A program made the position numbers and the translations under genes. From Smittium mucronatum (lineage: Eukaryota > Kickxellomycota > Harpellomycetes > Harpellales > Legeriomycetaceae), in assembly GCA_001953115.1 (NCBI GenBank), contig LSSL01000544.1:1-54739 (forward strand): a DNA stretch of 54,739 nt, in the 5' to 3' direction. A model generated the notes under the pieces. It was not told the DNA's origin. It searched no databases and worked only from the letters and a program-made list of their open reading frames with translations. Positions 11,284 to 24,400 of the stretch are shown here, piece after piece (the first letter of the stretch is position 1; the number at the start of each line of letters is the position of its first letter).

Positions 11284-12085
11284 TTGCTGAAGTCAGAAAT
11301 AAGTAGAGGTGGGAGGTCAAAGCTTTTTCCAAAAGATATATTTCACATATTATTAACATTAATTAGATATTATATCAAATTCGATAAAATGAACAGAGGA
11401 TTTGGAGCCTCTGTCCACTTGATATGTTCAAACATCAATAAAACTGCCAATAAAATAAGGGGCACTTTGTTTAAAAAGTGTTTTTGTCTAATGAAAAAAT
11501 ATATTCGATTTTTTTAATCTATACTGTTGAATAATAACATCTATCTATCATTGAAAATATTCCGTCCTAGTTTTTACATCACCAGAGCTTATAGGTTCCT
11601 TTCTAATTCAAAAATGTTTTATACTGACAATCACCATTAATTCTGCGTAAAAAAAAAGATAGCTGTAATACCTGAATGTAGACGGGCCTTTATGTCGCCA
11701 ACGGCCGAAGGCTCGGTTCGTGGTATACCTGGTAATAAAAAATGTTTTCCAATATCTCAATTTCTTAAAAAAATCGTCAGCAATTACAAGATTAACATCT
11801 ATGCAAATTAAAACGGATGTTACATTATTTCGATATAGTTTATTTATATTTGAATAAAAATCTCAGGGTAGTTGTACCAAGAAAAAATGATCAGTTTGCT
11901 GCCAAAAAAATATTCAACCGTCTCAATATATATTTAAATCACAAGAGAATGATCGAGGATTATCTGTTATTAATAGAATATTTCAAACATCAAAAGATAC
12001 CGGTGATAGAATAATAGTGGATAATTTTTTTTGTCTACTAAAAGAATTTTTCAAGAAACTAGAAATATGTATAGGGATTTCTTGA
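11284..12085 (+). pseudogene. DDE_4/Harbinger-like transposase relic
   Basis: Three collinear pieces in different frames match a DDE_4-type transposase. First, 11284-11517 is a helix-turn-helix resembling HTH_Tnp_4, with GGRSKLFPKDIFHILLTLIR and ICSNINKTANKIRGTLFKK. Second, at about 11675-11730, YLNVDGPLCRQRPKARF resembles the first catalytic-Asp region (VDxTxQxxxRP). Third, 11850-12060 carries RVVVPRKN (usual xxPKK) and ends in DRIIVDNFFCLLKEFF, which corresponds to the conserved C-terminal DRIIVENFFGRLK. Stops and frameshifts separate the pieces, and the middle of the catalytic domain is short or unreadable. It is non-functional. The family is assigned from remembered motif patterns. Terminal repeats were not resolved. 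TTATACAGCCC at 11216-11226, 58 bases upstream, is a possible element end. Confidence 0.7.
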
Positions 12086-15000
12086 AAACCTTAAAATAAT
12101 AACCGATATATTTATATTTTTAATTTTTTTAAAATATCTATGCCTCCATTGAGAGCGAAATACATGAATTTCTATGGTTTGAATAAAATAATGGAGAAAG
12201 GGAATATAAAAAAAAGCTAAAATAAATATTCAATGAAAAATGGTAAAATTTCAGCTATTCTCAGACAGAATAATAATAAATCTGGAAAAAATAGCGGCTT
12301 TTTGGCCTAATTCAGCCATTTTAAAGGATTTTTAGAAAAGAGATACATCATAAAAACCAGGTCTAAGATTATATGAAAGTTTTGATTGATCGAAAAAAAT
12401 TTCTACTCCAAAATTTATAATTTATCCTTAGTTACTAAATTCATTAATGCGGAAGTCAAAATATTTTTTTCGCTTTTACTTTTTGTAAATTTCATATAGT
12501 TATAATCAAATATTTTTTTTTCAATAAGGTAAAGATGTAAATCATACTTCTTTTTTTTGCTATAAAAATAAGTGTTTTAAAATAGAATCTGACAAATACT
12601 CTCTATCCCTTAAAAGATTCGTAAAAATACACAACTTTTCTTTTATATTTAAGCTAATCTATGCAATCAATTCTTTGTATGAAATCTTCTAATAGTGATT
12701 TTATTTTCCAAATAAATGTTTTTTTTGGAAAATCAAAGTGCACAAATTTATGGTCAGTTTATTTGATTATAATGATTTCAATTAATAAAATTCTTCCAAG
12801 GCAGATGTTTAGAGTTTAAACTCAACAGAAAAATAGGTGAGAAAAACAAATATAAAATTAAATATTCAAGATATAATATAGCATACCACATTAATATCTT
12901 GTTTTATAAAAAGTTGATTGTTATCTCAAATATGAATAGTTTCAGACTTATTATGATATAAAGTTTTGTTCAGAGCAAAAAAAGATCAAGTAAATATATT
13001 TTATATTTGCAAGATTTCAAATATAAGTTCGAATAAAATGATTCTATAATTTATAGTTTCTTTGAATAATGTGAAAAAGTATCTTTTAAACTTTAGAATA
13101 AACGTAAAAACATACAGGATAATAATTTTTTACCTGTTTTTTAAAGGTTAAGAGAGGTAATTTGATAAAAAATGTTATTTTTAAAAAATATATATCATTA
13201 TAATCACATAAGTCTTTTTTATATTAAGATCGCAGATATCGATAAACTCATTTGTAACCATCGTGAAAAGAATATAAAAATATTATTTGTTTGAGTTACT
13301 AGATTTTCACATCTTCAATCATTGAAGTGTACCTGATAATTAAACAATAGATTGTTTTGAGTTTAAATATTCTCCAAGTCTTAAAAATTAGTATTTTAAT
13401 ATCTTTTAAGGTTATTAAAAATTTAAAACGCAAAGATCCAATTAAATGTTTTTTTATTTATTAAACTGGAAATAATATATATTTAAAGCTAAAAAAATAA
13501 CTTGAGTTGATTTATAAAAATAGTATGTTATTGATTGTAGATTCCAAATCATTAGATCCGACGATATAATAGTCAATTTTCTTTTTTTCTAAATAAAATA
13601 TAGTATTTTTAAACAATATAATTTAGGCTGGGGGTCTTTAAATGAAATAATGGAGCTGAATTTAAATAATTAAAAAATAAAGAATTCCTTTATTCGTAAA
13701 AAAATTTAGGTTTAAATTAATTCTAGATAAAAAAATTGTTAATTTTTGATGAATATTTGAAACTGAAACTATCAAAGTTTGATGGCTACAAATAGTAATA
13801 TGTATATTCAAGTTCTATTTTTATTAGTAAATTTATTAGTAATATTTGTTTAATAACAGCAATGTATATAATATAGTAGATTCACCTTATATTTAATTTT
13901 TTAATAAAAAATTCTAGAGTGAATAAAAACGGAGTATTATTATTATTATTATTATTTAAGGGGAATTTATTTTTTAGTTAATAAAAATTTATAAATATTA
14001 CAGGAGTAGTTTAGTAATTAAAATAAAATTTACCCGATTTCATCGTATCAATTAAAAACATTCGCCCTTTTCAACAAAAATTGGTATTGGAATTATTGGA
14101 ATTAAGCCCATAAACATTCCATTTTTTTAATTTAAACCATGATTATCTAAAATTTTAGTGCTATTTTTCTCACTTTAAAGACAAAAAATTTCTTTTAAAT
14201 AAAAAAATTACTCTTCTTCCAAAAAAATATCCAATAAAAGCCAAATAGTCAATTCAAAGATTTAAAGATTATGAAGAATAAAGATAATAACCTTTTAAGA
14301 GAATATATTTGTTTTTTTAATTCTAATCAGTTTTTCATAATAGGAAATTCCGAATTTTGTTTAGGGAAAATTGTTACCTGCAAAATACACCACTTTTATA
14401 AGTGCGTTTTAGATTAATTATATTCTTCATATCGACCCATAAAATACTTGTAAAATTTAATAATACTCTATTTTTTCCCAATTATCAATAAAATATTATA
14501 ATTATTTATGAGATTTATTTTATGATAATATATAATGCTATTTTTGATTGAATATAGGATTGAATAATAACAAAATATGTGTTTCTATGAGATTTGCATA
14601 ATTTAAATAGGGCTTTTATCAAAAGATATAAAATTGCGTAACGCAAAAAATCTAATTTTCGGAAATAAATAACATTTTCTAGGGCATAGTGAACCATTTT
14701 TTTTCAATTTTTATTAATAAGAATTTACTAATTAATTTCTTTTTAGAAAATTTAGATCTTTATGCTCGTAATTACGAGAAAGTATCTATTAATATATATC
14801 TAGTTTATTATAAATTACATTATAATCCTTTATTTTAATGAAATATAATTGTTATAAACTTTACAAGTGAGGTTTTGGATCTTATCCAACTATTTGTGAT
14901 AGATAAAAATGTTAAAACATATTAAATATAATGTTAATGAATTCGGCTTTGTTTTATACTAGAGTAAAAATAGCTAAACTAACATATAGGAGATGTATTT

Positions 15001-15225
15001 ATGCACATAGATTTCATTATTAATTAAAAAAACACCGTTGATTAATAAATATAATTTTTATAGAAAGATTTATACGAAGTAAAGATAAAAAATAAATTCA
15101 TATTTCTTGTGACAGATAAAACGTATAATAGTTACTTTCTGTGTAAAATTTTAAAATTTTTTATAAAACGCTTTTAAAGGAATAAATAAGTGTAAACCTA
15201 ATAATTTTATTCTATGACTATATTT
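12086..15225. other. Gene-free AT-rich stretch
   Basis: No gene, RNA or transposase motif seen. A (TAT)n microsatellite lies at 13935-13957. Short ORFs such as 14515-14697 (-) are no longer than chance allows here. Confidence 0.6.
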
Positions 15226-15282
15226 TACAGTTTCAAACAATATAAAATTTAGTAGTAAAACTATAAAATTTTTAAATAAAGT

Positions 15283-15696
15283 TTTTCTAATTTATCGATA
15301 ATTTTTCTTTTAAAAAATCAAAATCAAAATCTTTCGTTTTACAAATAAAATTTTGGAATTTCAAAAGCGTAGACTTTACGTTTTTCAAAACCGTATTTGG
15401 CATTTTACAAATACGATTTTGCCGTGATTAAAATCATTTTTTGGCATTTAAAATTCAATATTTCACTTTTTAAAAATTCTAAATATAGATTTTTTTAAAT
15501 TAGAAGTTGTATCTTTTAGCATATTGAATTTTTATATATTTTCAAATGATAAAAATTTTTTTTTTGCAAAGCCATTTAGCTATTTTCAAAATAATTTAGA
15601 CGAAAAAATAACATGTAAAATAAACCAATTTTTGGTTTTCTTTATGTATTTTTTTAGAAGTTCTATGATTTGGCTTTTGAGAAAGAATTTTTTTTT
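15283..15696 (+). repeat. Left 414-bp inverted repeat arm
   Basis: Nearly identical to the reverse complement of 17180-17593. It includes a GC-elevated block (GCGTAGACTTTACG at 15367-15380) found in the other arm too. The 76-codon frame inside it (15524-15754) has a mirror-image partner at 17352-17170 (-). That shows the frame comes from the repeat and is not a separate gene. Confidence 0.95.
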
Positions 15697-15949
15697 GCAA
15701 ATGACCTCATTTTTTTTCAAAAATTTATGTATAAATACGAATTTAAACTGTTAAAAAAATCTCATAAAGCTATTTTTTGAACTGGTTTCGATTAAAAATA
15801 TAAATCTTAAAACTATTTTATTACTGATCACACATTTTTTCCATCTTTTTTTGATTATGGGATGTCAAAAAAAAGAATCTAAATTTTTTTGAGTTAAATG
15901 TGGATCTGCTAAGAGAATTTTTTTGGTAGCTAAAAAAGCCTATTTTGAT

Positions 15950-17089
15950 TTTTTGGAGAATGAGCTCAGCAGTGATTACAAAAAACACTCTGATGGAAAT
16001 GAACTAAATTTTAAATTATTATATGACTTTTTATGCGAGATAGAAATATTAATTCAATGAAACTAATAAATAACTTTAAAGAAAGCAAGGGAAAAAATAC
16101 AAAAAAAACGCGGGCGTCAATATAGCTATTTCTTCTGTTTCAAATGAACTTAAAAAATAAATATTACTTTTAAAAGATATGCAGAGTACTAGATAAAGTA
16201 AAATTTTGAGAAAATCTTGTAAATTTAGCAATATATGCCGGATTTTTTAACTAGGAAATTGCAAAAAATAGAAGTGATAGCATATTTATTGAATAAGCCG
16301 GTTTTGAGCTTCATCTTAGATGAACTATGGCTAGATCAACTATTGGAACTAGAGAATCAGTACTTTCCCAACCTTTAGAGAAAAATTATTACCTAAATAA
16401 TTTAAGATAATTCTAAAAAAATTTTGATTCATAAAATTGTAACCAATAAAACTGTAAATGCAGAATATTTCACAAAATTTACCCAAGAGCTCATGGATTT
16501 AATAGTGACTAATAAAAGTCTCCATAAAAATCGCACAATACTTGATAACTCAAAAACACAAAAAAGTGAAAAAATAGAAGAAATCGATCTCAATATGTGT
16601 AAGGATCAGGTTTAATGGGATATTTTTAATGATAAAAGGTAAAAGGATATACTTAGTTAAAATATAAAAGATAGGGAAAGAGAAAGGTTGAAAAGCTTAG
16701 CCATTCCAATATGTCTAAGCTTCCTTATTTATACCGTTTTCTATTTTCTAAAAGTAAATTATGCTTATGGGAAGATTTCATCATTGGATGAAACATTCAA
16801 TGCGTGTACTGAATCTATTGGTTCATTACAGTATGGGAGAAAATTGACATTTTTACCCCCATACTCATACATGCTAAATCCTGTTGAGAACATTTTCAGT
16901 AAAGTAAAAATATATGTTCGGCAAAAACTCAGCTCTCCGGAAAATAGATATTTTTTTACTTGCGATCAGATAGAAGAGGCACTTCAAACTATTTCTGAGG
17001 ATAACTTAAAATTAAAATTTTCAAAAATTAATCGTAACATAACTCTGTCCGTCAAAAAAAAAACTTATTTTTGTAATTATTTATTCTAA
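15950..17089 (+). pseudogene. Tc1/IS630-type DDE_3 transposase, decayed
   Basis: Collinear DDE_3 motifs in broken frames. Around 16286-16360 the block FIE*AGFELHLR*TMARS corresponds to the family's IDEAGFNLHxRRxxARSxxGTR. The first catalytic Asp reads Glu, the next Glu is TAA, and an Arg codon is TGA. Next is NAEYFTKFTQELMDLI with TILDNSKTQKSEK (16451-16590), holding the second Asp. Last is LTFLPPYSYMLNPVENIF in 16688-17089, holding the final Glu. The spacing between the second and third motifs is about 190 nt longer than usual, so an insertion is likely near 16610-16800. A basic KKRGRQYSYF-like stretch near 16100 may be the end of the N-terminal DNA-binding part. The protein is dead. Confidence 0.8.
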
Positions 17090-17179
17090 ATTTATAAGTC
17101 CTTATATCCGAATAATTATAAAATATGAATATTAGAATATGAATACACTGTATTTTAAAAATAAATTACTTATTTTGAT

Positions 17180-17593
17180 AAAAAAAAATTCTTTCTCAAA
17201 AGCCAAATCATAGAACTTCTAAAAAAATACATAAAGAAAACCAAAAATTGGTTTATTTTACATGTTATTTTTTCGTCTAAATTATTTTGAAAATAGCTAA
17301 ATGGCTTTGCAAAAAAATTTTTTTTATCATTTGAAAATATATAAAAATTCAATATGCTAAAAGATACAACTTCTAATTAAAAAAAATCTATATTTAGAAT
17401 TTTTAAAAAGTGAAATATTGAATTTTAAATGCCAAAAAATGATTTTAATCACGGCAAAATCGTATTTGTAAAATGCCAAATACGGTTTTGAAAAACGTAA
17501 AGTCTACGCTTTTGAAATTCCAAAATTTTATTTGTAAAACGAAAGATTTTGATTTTGATTTTTTAAAAGAAAAATTATCGATAAATTAGAAAA
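17180..17593 (-). repeat. Right 414-bp inverted repeat arm
   Basis: Reverse complement of 15283-15696. The visible differences sit in or next to A/T homopolymers, for example the A/T-run boundary near 17317-17330. Confidence 0.95.
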
Positions 17594-17655
17594 TTTTCGT
17601 TTGAAATCGGTTCAGTTTTACTTTTAAATGCTACAATTTTCACACGCACACACTG

Positions 17656-20600
17656 AGTGTCTTATTTACTTTTAAAGTGCTAGTCAAATAACAATATCAA
17701 AAATAAAGAGCAGAGATGTTAATATTCATAATTTTTTGTTGATAAAATCTAGAATTTAAATTTAGGTTCTTTTAAATTTTATTTTCGATTTTTTTTTTTT
17801 AGTCCATATTATTATGTAATTGCTACTAATAATACTGAATATTAAAAATTGAAAGATTAAATTTTGAAATTCAATACAAAATGGTAACTTTATAAAGTAT
17901 CGAAGTAAAATTGTAGAAATATTTTATAAAGTATAAATATTTTAACTGCATAAATAATTCCATTTTTTTTTAAATCTTTGTTTTATTTTTTAATATAATT
18001 GAGTTTTTTCAAATAATTATCATTTTTTTCTAATTTTTTTATACTTTTTTGAATTAAAATATACCTTTTTCTGTTTTAAAACCATGTTTTTATTGTTAGG
18101 TTTCATTTTTGCCAAATAATTTTTTTTTAAATTATTTATTAAAATGAAAGGTAAAAACATATTTTAAAGTATCCACTCTTAAAGAGAATATCCGAAATTA
18201 CTGATAAATTAATTCATAAAATCATAAAAATAACTCTGGAAAATATTTCTTTCAAACTTTTTTTTATACCTTTAATCTTATTATAAAATAATAAAAAAAT
18301 CATTTTTGAAAAAAAAACAGATTTGTGATAGAAATGAAGCCCAGCTAGAATATTTGTAAGATTATTTCTTAATGACCCTTTTAAAAAAAACTGATAAGTA
18401 AAAAATAACCAATTTGATTATAAAGCAGCCAATTTATACAATGTTGGTATTTTTGTATAATATCGAATAGGTTCGAATGAGTTAGTTTAATTCTAGAATA
18501 TACAGCCTGTTTGATTTAAAATAAGTATAATCGTAAAATTATAATTTGATTTTTGCAAAAAAAATTCGGATTTAATTCATATGGGATATTATACTTTAAT
18601 TATGGCACTTATAAGTCAATTTTTTGCCACCTTACTAATTTTTAAATGTGTATTTGAGATAAAAATTGAAAATTATTTTTTTGCATTAAGAAAATGTGTA
18701 AAGTTCATTGAATTAAGTATTTTTTCAAGAAATTCATCTATTAGGCGATGGTTAGACTTTATTAATTCAAAAAAATTAAATAATAAAACAATTTAAGGTT
18801 TTGAAAAGAATATTCTAAAACACAAAAAATCAAATGGTTAGTAAATTTGATTGTCAAAAGATTTTTTTATGTTGAGATTATAAAATATTTTTCAATAAAA
18901 AAATTTAGATTTGATATTTATTAATGGTTAACAATTTCTTTTATTTTCCTAAAAGAAATTTAAATTTTCAATAAAAATAAAAATGCTATATTTTTCTATC
19001 TAATCATAATATTCCATTTCTTAAATATTAAATAATTTTGAAAAAGAGTCTAAATATGAAAATTGCTCAAATTCAATTTAAATGAAAATTTTCCTATAAA
19101 ACAGAATATACTGAGAATTTGGAATTTTATGAAAATAAATACTCAACTTTTTTTTATATTACACAACATAAGTCAATAATAAAATAGTGTGAATTTTCGG
19201 CTGAAAAAGGATCAAATATTTTTAAAGACCACATAGTGAAATAAATTTTACGTATAATGAAAATGAATTATAGGTTAATTATATTAAATCAATTTTTTTT
19301 TCAAAAATAAAGTGATATATGCAATGTATTAAGAAATAAAAGAAAAAATTTTAAGATAAAAAGATATACAGAATTGCGAAAAATGTAAATATTAAGAAGG
19401 TAAAAAAATAATAATTCGATGATTAGTTTATGCATAAAAGCATTAAAATAGATCATGTACTCGGAAAAACCGCATTCCACTTCAAATTTTCCTGTTTTTT
19501 ATTATTTAAAGTTAATACTTACTCAAAAAAGCATATTTATGATTATGATCTAAAAAAAGGATTAGGAAAAAGTTTTATAACCAAACCAAGAGAATTATTC
19601 AATTGTAATATCTTGAGCATCAGATAATAACTATTTATTAAATCCATCTTAATTTCTATAGTTTTAATGGATGTAATTTTATGGAGAGTCTTAATATGAT
19701 ATATCAAATTTTCCCGTAAATGATAAATAAAAAACAAACTTGTTTAAATATATATGCTAATAAGGAATTAAATTCATCAAATTTTTTATAAACTTTATAT
19801 CTTTAACTCTTAAATTTTTTTTTAAAAATTTCACTCTTTGTTTATATAAATTTTTTGAAAGTTATCAAGTAAATAAAAACCTTTCTCAAGATTAGTAATA
19901 TTCCCCCCTTAAAAGACACGAGTTTACATTTAATCTGTATAATTCAAAATGACTAAGCATATTTTTATATAAAAATGGGCCAAGTAATATTAGTCAGAAG
20001 ATTTAATAAAAAAATCTAGGACTATTATTTAAAAAAGATTGCATTTTTTGCAAAGAGTGGATTATTTTTTCTTAAATCAAAAATTTCTTCATATATCTCA
20101 ACAGATAAATCAATTTTTGTTATACCATTATAAAAAATATGAATAATAGACTTTTTTAATTCATCGATAAAAACGATTATGATAGAAATGCTTCAGATAA
20201 AACAGTGCTGTTTAAAATCAAACCTATCTAGATTTTAGCATAAAAAAAGCTATTTATTTGATAATATCTTATCCAAAAACAATTTTATTCATAAAATCGA
20301 TTTCCGCAATCAGGATTCCATACTGGAAAAAAAAATCAGTAATAAATATAATCTTTTTATAATCTTAAAAACTTGAACAAGTATTTTCCATCAATTTAAA
20401 GGATAAAGCGGTATGTATTTCGAAAAAATCAGTCCTAGAATAAATATCGATGGAATATTAAAACAAAATCCACCAAATAAATTTTTAAAAATGATATTTT
20501 TTCAGTAAAACAATTCATAAAATAATTGTGAGTTATTTGAAAATTACTCTAATAATCATTTATTTATTTTTTAATTTAATCCCTCAATACTTATAATAAT

Positions 20601-21290
20601 TACCTTAATATGTAAAAAAAAATTCGCCATTTTACCTAATCAAATTATTTTTTTTAAATAAGAAATATCAATTATACTATGTTTAAACAAAACATTTAAT
20701 TCCACTTAAAATTATTTAAAAAATATTTTGTAAACTAAAATTTATTGAATTTATTGTTAAAAGTTAGAAAATTGTTTTTATTAATATGGAAAGTTAATAA
20801 TAACCAATAAATACAAAATGAAATAAAATGATTTTCATGTTATAAACTAAAATCTACTGTTAATGAATGGATTTTAAATATAAAATAAAATTTATTACTG
20901 ATAATTAAATAGCAAAAGTGATTTATTTTTCAATTTAAAATATTAAACGAGTGATAGATTCCAATTTTTTCATTTTTTGGCTTCTTTAAATTTGAGCTTA
21001 AAGCTAATTAATCGTTTATTTGAATTCTAATAAATAAAATTTCTTTTTATTAAACACAAAAATTTTTCCGCTTTTAAAGAATCATTTTTTAAAACAATCA
21101 AATATACTTAAAAAATCTGTTCATATAAAATAGTTATATAAATATTGATAAACATAAAAATTCCGCTAAAGGATGTCAAGCGGATTTAATGTTAGCATAT
21201 ATTAAATCTATTTAATTTCAAAGTGGTTACAATCGAATTATTAGGGATTCTATAATTTTACAATTAAAAATCTAAAATAAAAATATTCTC
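17656..21290. other. Gene-free AT-rich stretch
   Basis: No supported gene. Frames at 18581-18796 (+) and 19430-19627 (+) are near the length expected by chance and match no family I know. TATACAGCC occurs at 18499-18507. Confidence 0.55.
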
Positions 21291-21295
21291 TTACA

Positions 21296-21410
21296 GGTTT
21301 CAAAGTCCCGTCCATTAATACTGAAAAGTATTAGTAGATCTCCAGTCCACTTGAACCAATACCCAGTGGGCACGAAGCTACTAGAGCGGCAGAGCGGATT
21401 TGGGTAGGAA
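21296..21410 (-). repeat. tRNA-derived SINE-like relic, copy 1
   Basis: A GC-rich block of about 110 bp on the minus strand. It contains GCTCTAGTAGC (pol III A-box-like, D-arm-like) followed by CCCACTGGGTATTGGTTCAAG, where GGTTCAAG matches the core of the pol III B box. The same order is seen in copies at 28218 and 42797. This copy has about 60 extra bases after the B box, possibly the SINE body. Confidence 0.55.
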
Positions 21411-21419
21411 ATTTTTTCA

Positions 21420-24400
21420 AAATTTTTTTAAAATTTTTAATAGTTTTTTTGTTCATTTTTATTAAGTTTTAAAAAAAATTCTGCGTAAAAAAAAATCAAA
21501 AAAAATACAGGTTTCAAAGCTAAAAGATTAGTTAAAATTTACTCAGATTGTGAGAAAAGCTTAATCAAAAAGAATCAAGAAAGGCGAAACGATCAAAATC
21601 CACTCAAAGTTACAAATATTTTATTCAGATTACTCATTTGTTTTATTATAGTAGTATGTAAAGATAGTTCGAGATTTAAGCATGAAGGGCTTAAATCTTG
21701 TATTATTATCAATTTACTGCAGGATTTTTTAAACATTCTTTGTTGGGTAATCATGTCTGTATTATTAAAAAATTGACACATTTTACACACTCAATACCCA
21801 TTTAAAGTTATAAAGATGTAAAATAAATATTATTTTCATTGTTTTTTATATAAAAATATCACCCTGTGTGAACAATATTTGAAAAAAAAAAAAACTGAAA
21901 AAATCACCACTATTTTATTAAAATTATAATAGAAGTGGTCCTAATTAGAAGAGATAAATTAATTTTTTGGATTTATAAGGTTCATAACGGGATTCTTCTT
22001 TAAAAAGAAGAACAGAAAATATAAATAAGAATTTTTCAAAAAAAAAATTATTGAAATTTTAAAATAGAAAACTAAAATTTGGGCTATGACTAATGAGAGC
22101 CAATTTCATATAAATATTGTTTAGATTTAGAAAAAAAAATTCAGAATTTTTATAATAAAAATGTACAGCAAAAATAAAAGTAATTGAAATAAGTAAGTTC
22201 GGTGATCTTATAACTCAGTAATACTCAATAATTTTATAATCAGAGAATGGTTCTGATAATGATAAACATGATTATAATTTAGAATTTTTGTAGAAAAAAA
22301 AATCGTAAAACGTAAGAGATTAATTTGAATCTATAGGGGATACATACAGAGGATATAATTAAAATTTTGAAATCTTTATAGAAATATGTGTTACATTAAC
22401 AAACTTTCATATTTTAAGGTCTTCTTTATAAAAAAAAATTTTTAAAATTTTTTTCGCTCTATAAGGTTTAAAGAATTTAACGATTTATAAACAGAAAGAA
22501 TAAATCTATGAGTTCTAAGATTAATAAAAAACATACCCAATAGCCTTAAATTATTAAAATTATTTGCATAAATCAGATATATAAAGATAATATTTTTCGG
22601 AAAATAATGGTATCATAAGAACTAGAAATGTGCTAATCCAAGTTTTATCTCTAATTAATCAAATATAAAATCATATAGTAACTCTGTGTAATAATTTTTG
22701 GTTAATAATCGTATTTTTAAATTATTTTCAGTATTAAACAAAATCGACAGATTAAAATTATTTTATTTAAAAGTGAAGTATTTTTCAGATTAAAAGAACT
22801 GAAAACCCCAAAATCAAAAATTTCTCTCCTTGTTTTTATTTCCTCAATACCAAATGAATATTTCACATCTCCATAAAAAATATTTGTTATATTAAGATAA
22901 TTTGATATATCGGCAAAAAATAATAAATTTCTATTTTAATCTAATGAGGGTAAAAAAAATTTATTACCAATTATACAAAAAAATAAATAGATTCTCACTA
23001 TTTTGTATGAAGCCATTTGGTATTTTTTACTTAATAAATAAAAATTGAAAAAATTATATTAAGGCGATTATTTTTTTATGTTGGATCTTTTAAAAATTTA
23101 TAGAGGCAACTTTCTATTTTTTTGAACCATAATTTCAGTATATTACACAATTTAATGTTTCTAGATCAGAAGTTTAGGCCATATTTTGTAAAATTGACCG
23201 GAAAATGATAAATCTTATTATATAGTATTATGTTGAATTTTTTTAAAAGATTATTTACCAAAATTGTAGACTTTTACATTCACGTGTTTTTTTAAAAAAT
23301 CATATTGATGTAGAAAGGGCTCTTCAGTTGATCCGGAAACCTAAGAATGCCTATAAGTTAACTTTAAACATCATAAGGTGATTTTCAGTAGCTTTTAAAT
23401 GAGATTGAAATTTTATCTCGATTCTTTAGATCAAAAGAAGATAAATGCGTTACGGTTATTTTTTTTAATTTCCTTTTGTTTATAAATAGCACTATATTAT
23501 CAAACTTAGAAATAACAGTCTATATTTTTTCAATTAGGATAAGAAATAAAAAATAATTATCCATAATGCAATGCCCTATTCACTTCATCGGTGAGAAAAT
23601 ATGTAAATATTAACTATTCACATTAAAAATTTCACTGCCATGGTTTAATGAAATACTAGCCAAAATTTTATAATTTACATTAAAAACTGTTAGTTGTATA
23701 CAGATTTCAAAAAAATGATATTAATATCGCAAAACATATATCGGGGCTTATTTTAGCATATTTATAGTATTTATACCCTTAATCTTAATATAACTTGGTT
23801 TATAAACTTTTTAAACATAAATTTATCTCAATAATAAAAAATTAAAATTATATACACTGTAATTGTAAAGATGAATTAACTTACTGATTTGAGACATATT
23901 TTACTTATTTAAATTGTTTATCTGGACCGCATAGTCAATAATTGGCCACATTCGTTTTTACTGTCTAAACGGATTTAAAATCTGCTTATAATACATAGAT
24001 TCAAACATATTTATTAATTATAAAGATAATAGAATATAAAATTCATATCTTTAAAAATGTGGTTATAATGAAAAATTTCGCCTAATAGAAATAAAGATAG
24101 TCTAATATTTTTTCATTTTTTTTAGATTTTATTATTGGTTTTCCTAGATTAAAAAGGTTTCTTTAGAGCTTTTATGATTTATTTGCTAGTAACAGGAAAT
24201 TTATCTGTTAATGGATGAGCTGTTGTTGGTTTTTTTTCTTCTGGAGTTCAGACTTTTTAATCACCAAAATATTTGGATTAAACTATAAGGATATATGAAA
24301 AAAATGGATTTGGTTTTAAGTTGCTGATAAAAAATTTTAATTAATGATATTTAAAAATTATCTTAGTTGTAGGAAAAAAAAATATATTAATATTTAGGCA

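Larger units (their letters stand above)
15228..17655 (+). mobile_element. Tc1/mariner-IS630 type transposon with long terminal inverted repeats
   Basis: A decayed DDE_3 transposase sits between a 414-bp left arm (15283-15696) and a 414-bp right arm (17180-17593) in inverse orientation. By eye the arms differ at only about four positions. Outside the core, weaker similarity (for example GTAAAACT in both arms) continues to CAGT at 15228 and CACTG ending at 17655. These may be the true Tc1-like ends, with TA just left of 15228. A matching TA on the right is not visible. Full length would be about 2.4 kb. Confidence 0.75.

Noticed and set aside
15524..15754. 76-codon frame with a near-identical partner at 17170-17352 (-)
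   Set aside because: It looked like a duplicated small gene, but both lie inside the 414-bp inverted repeats, so the similarity comes from the repeat.
21296..21410. Functional tRNA gene
   Set aside because: A- and B-box-like elements are present, but no acceptor stem or consistent cloverleaf can be drawn, and the unit recurs as diverged copies. SINE relic is the better call.
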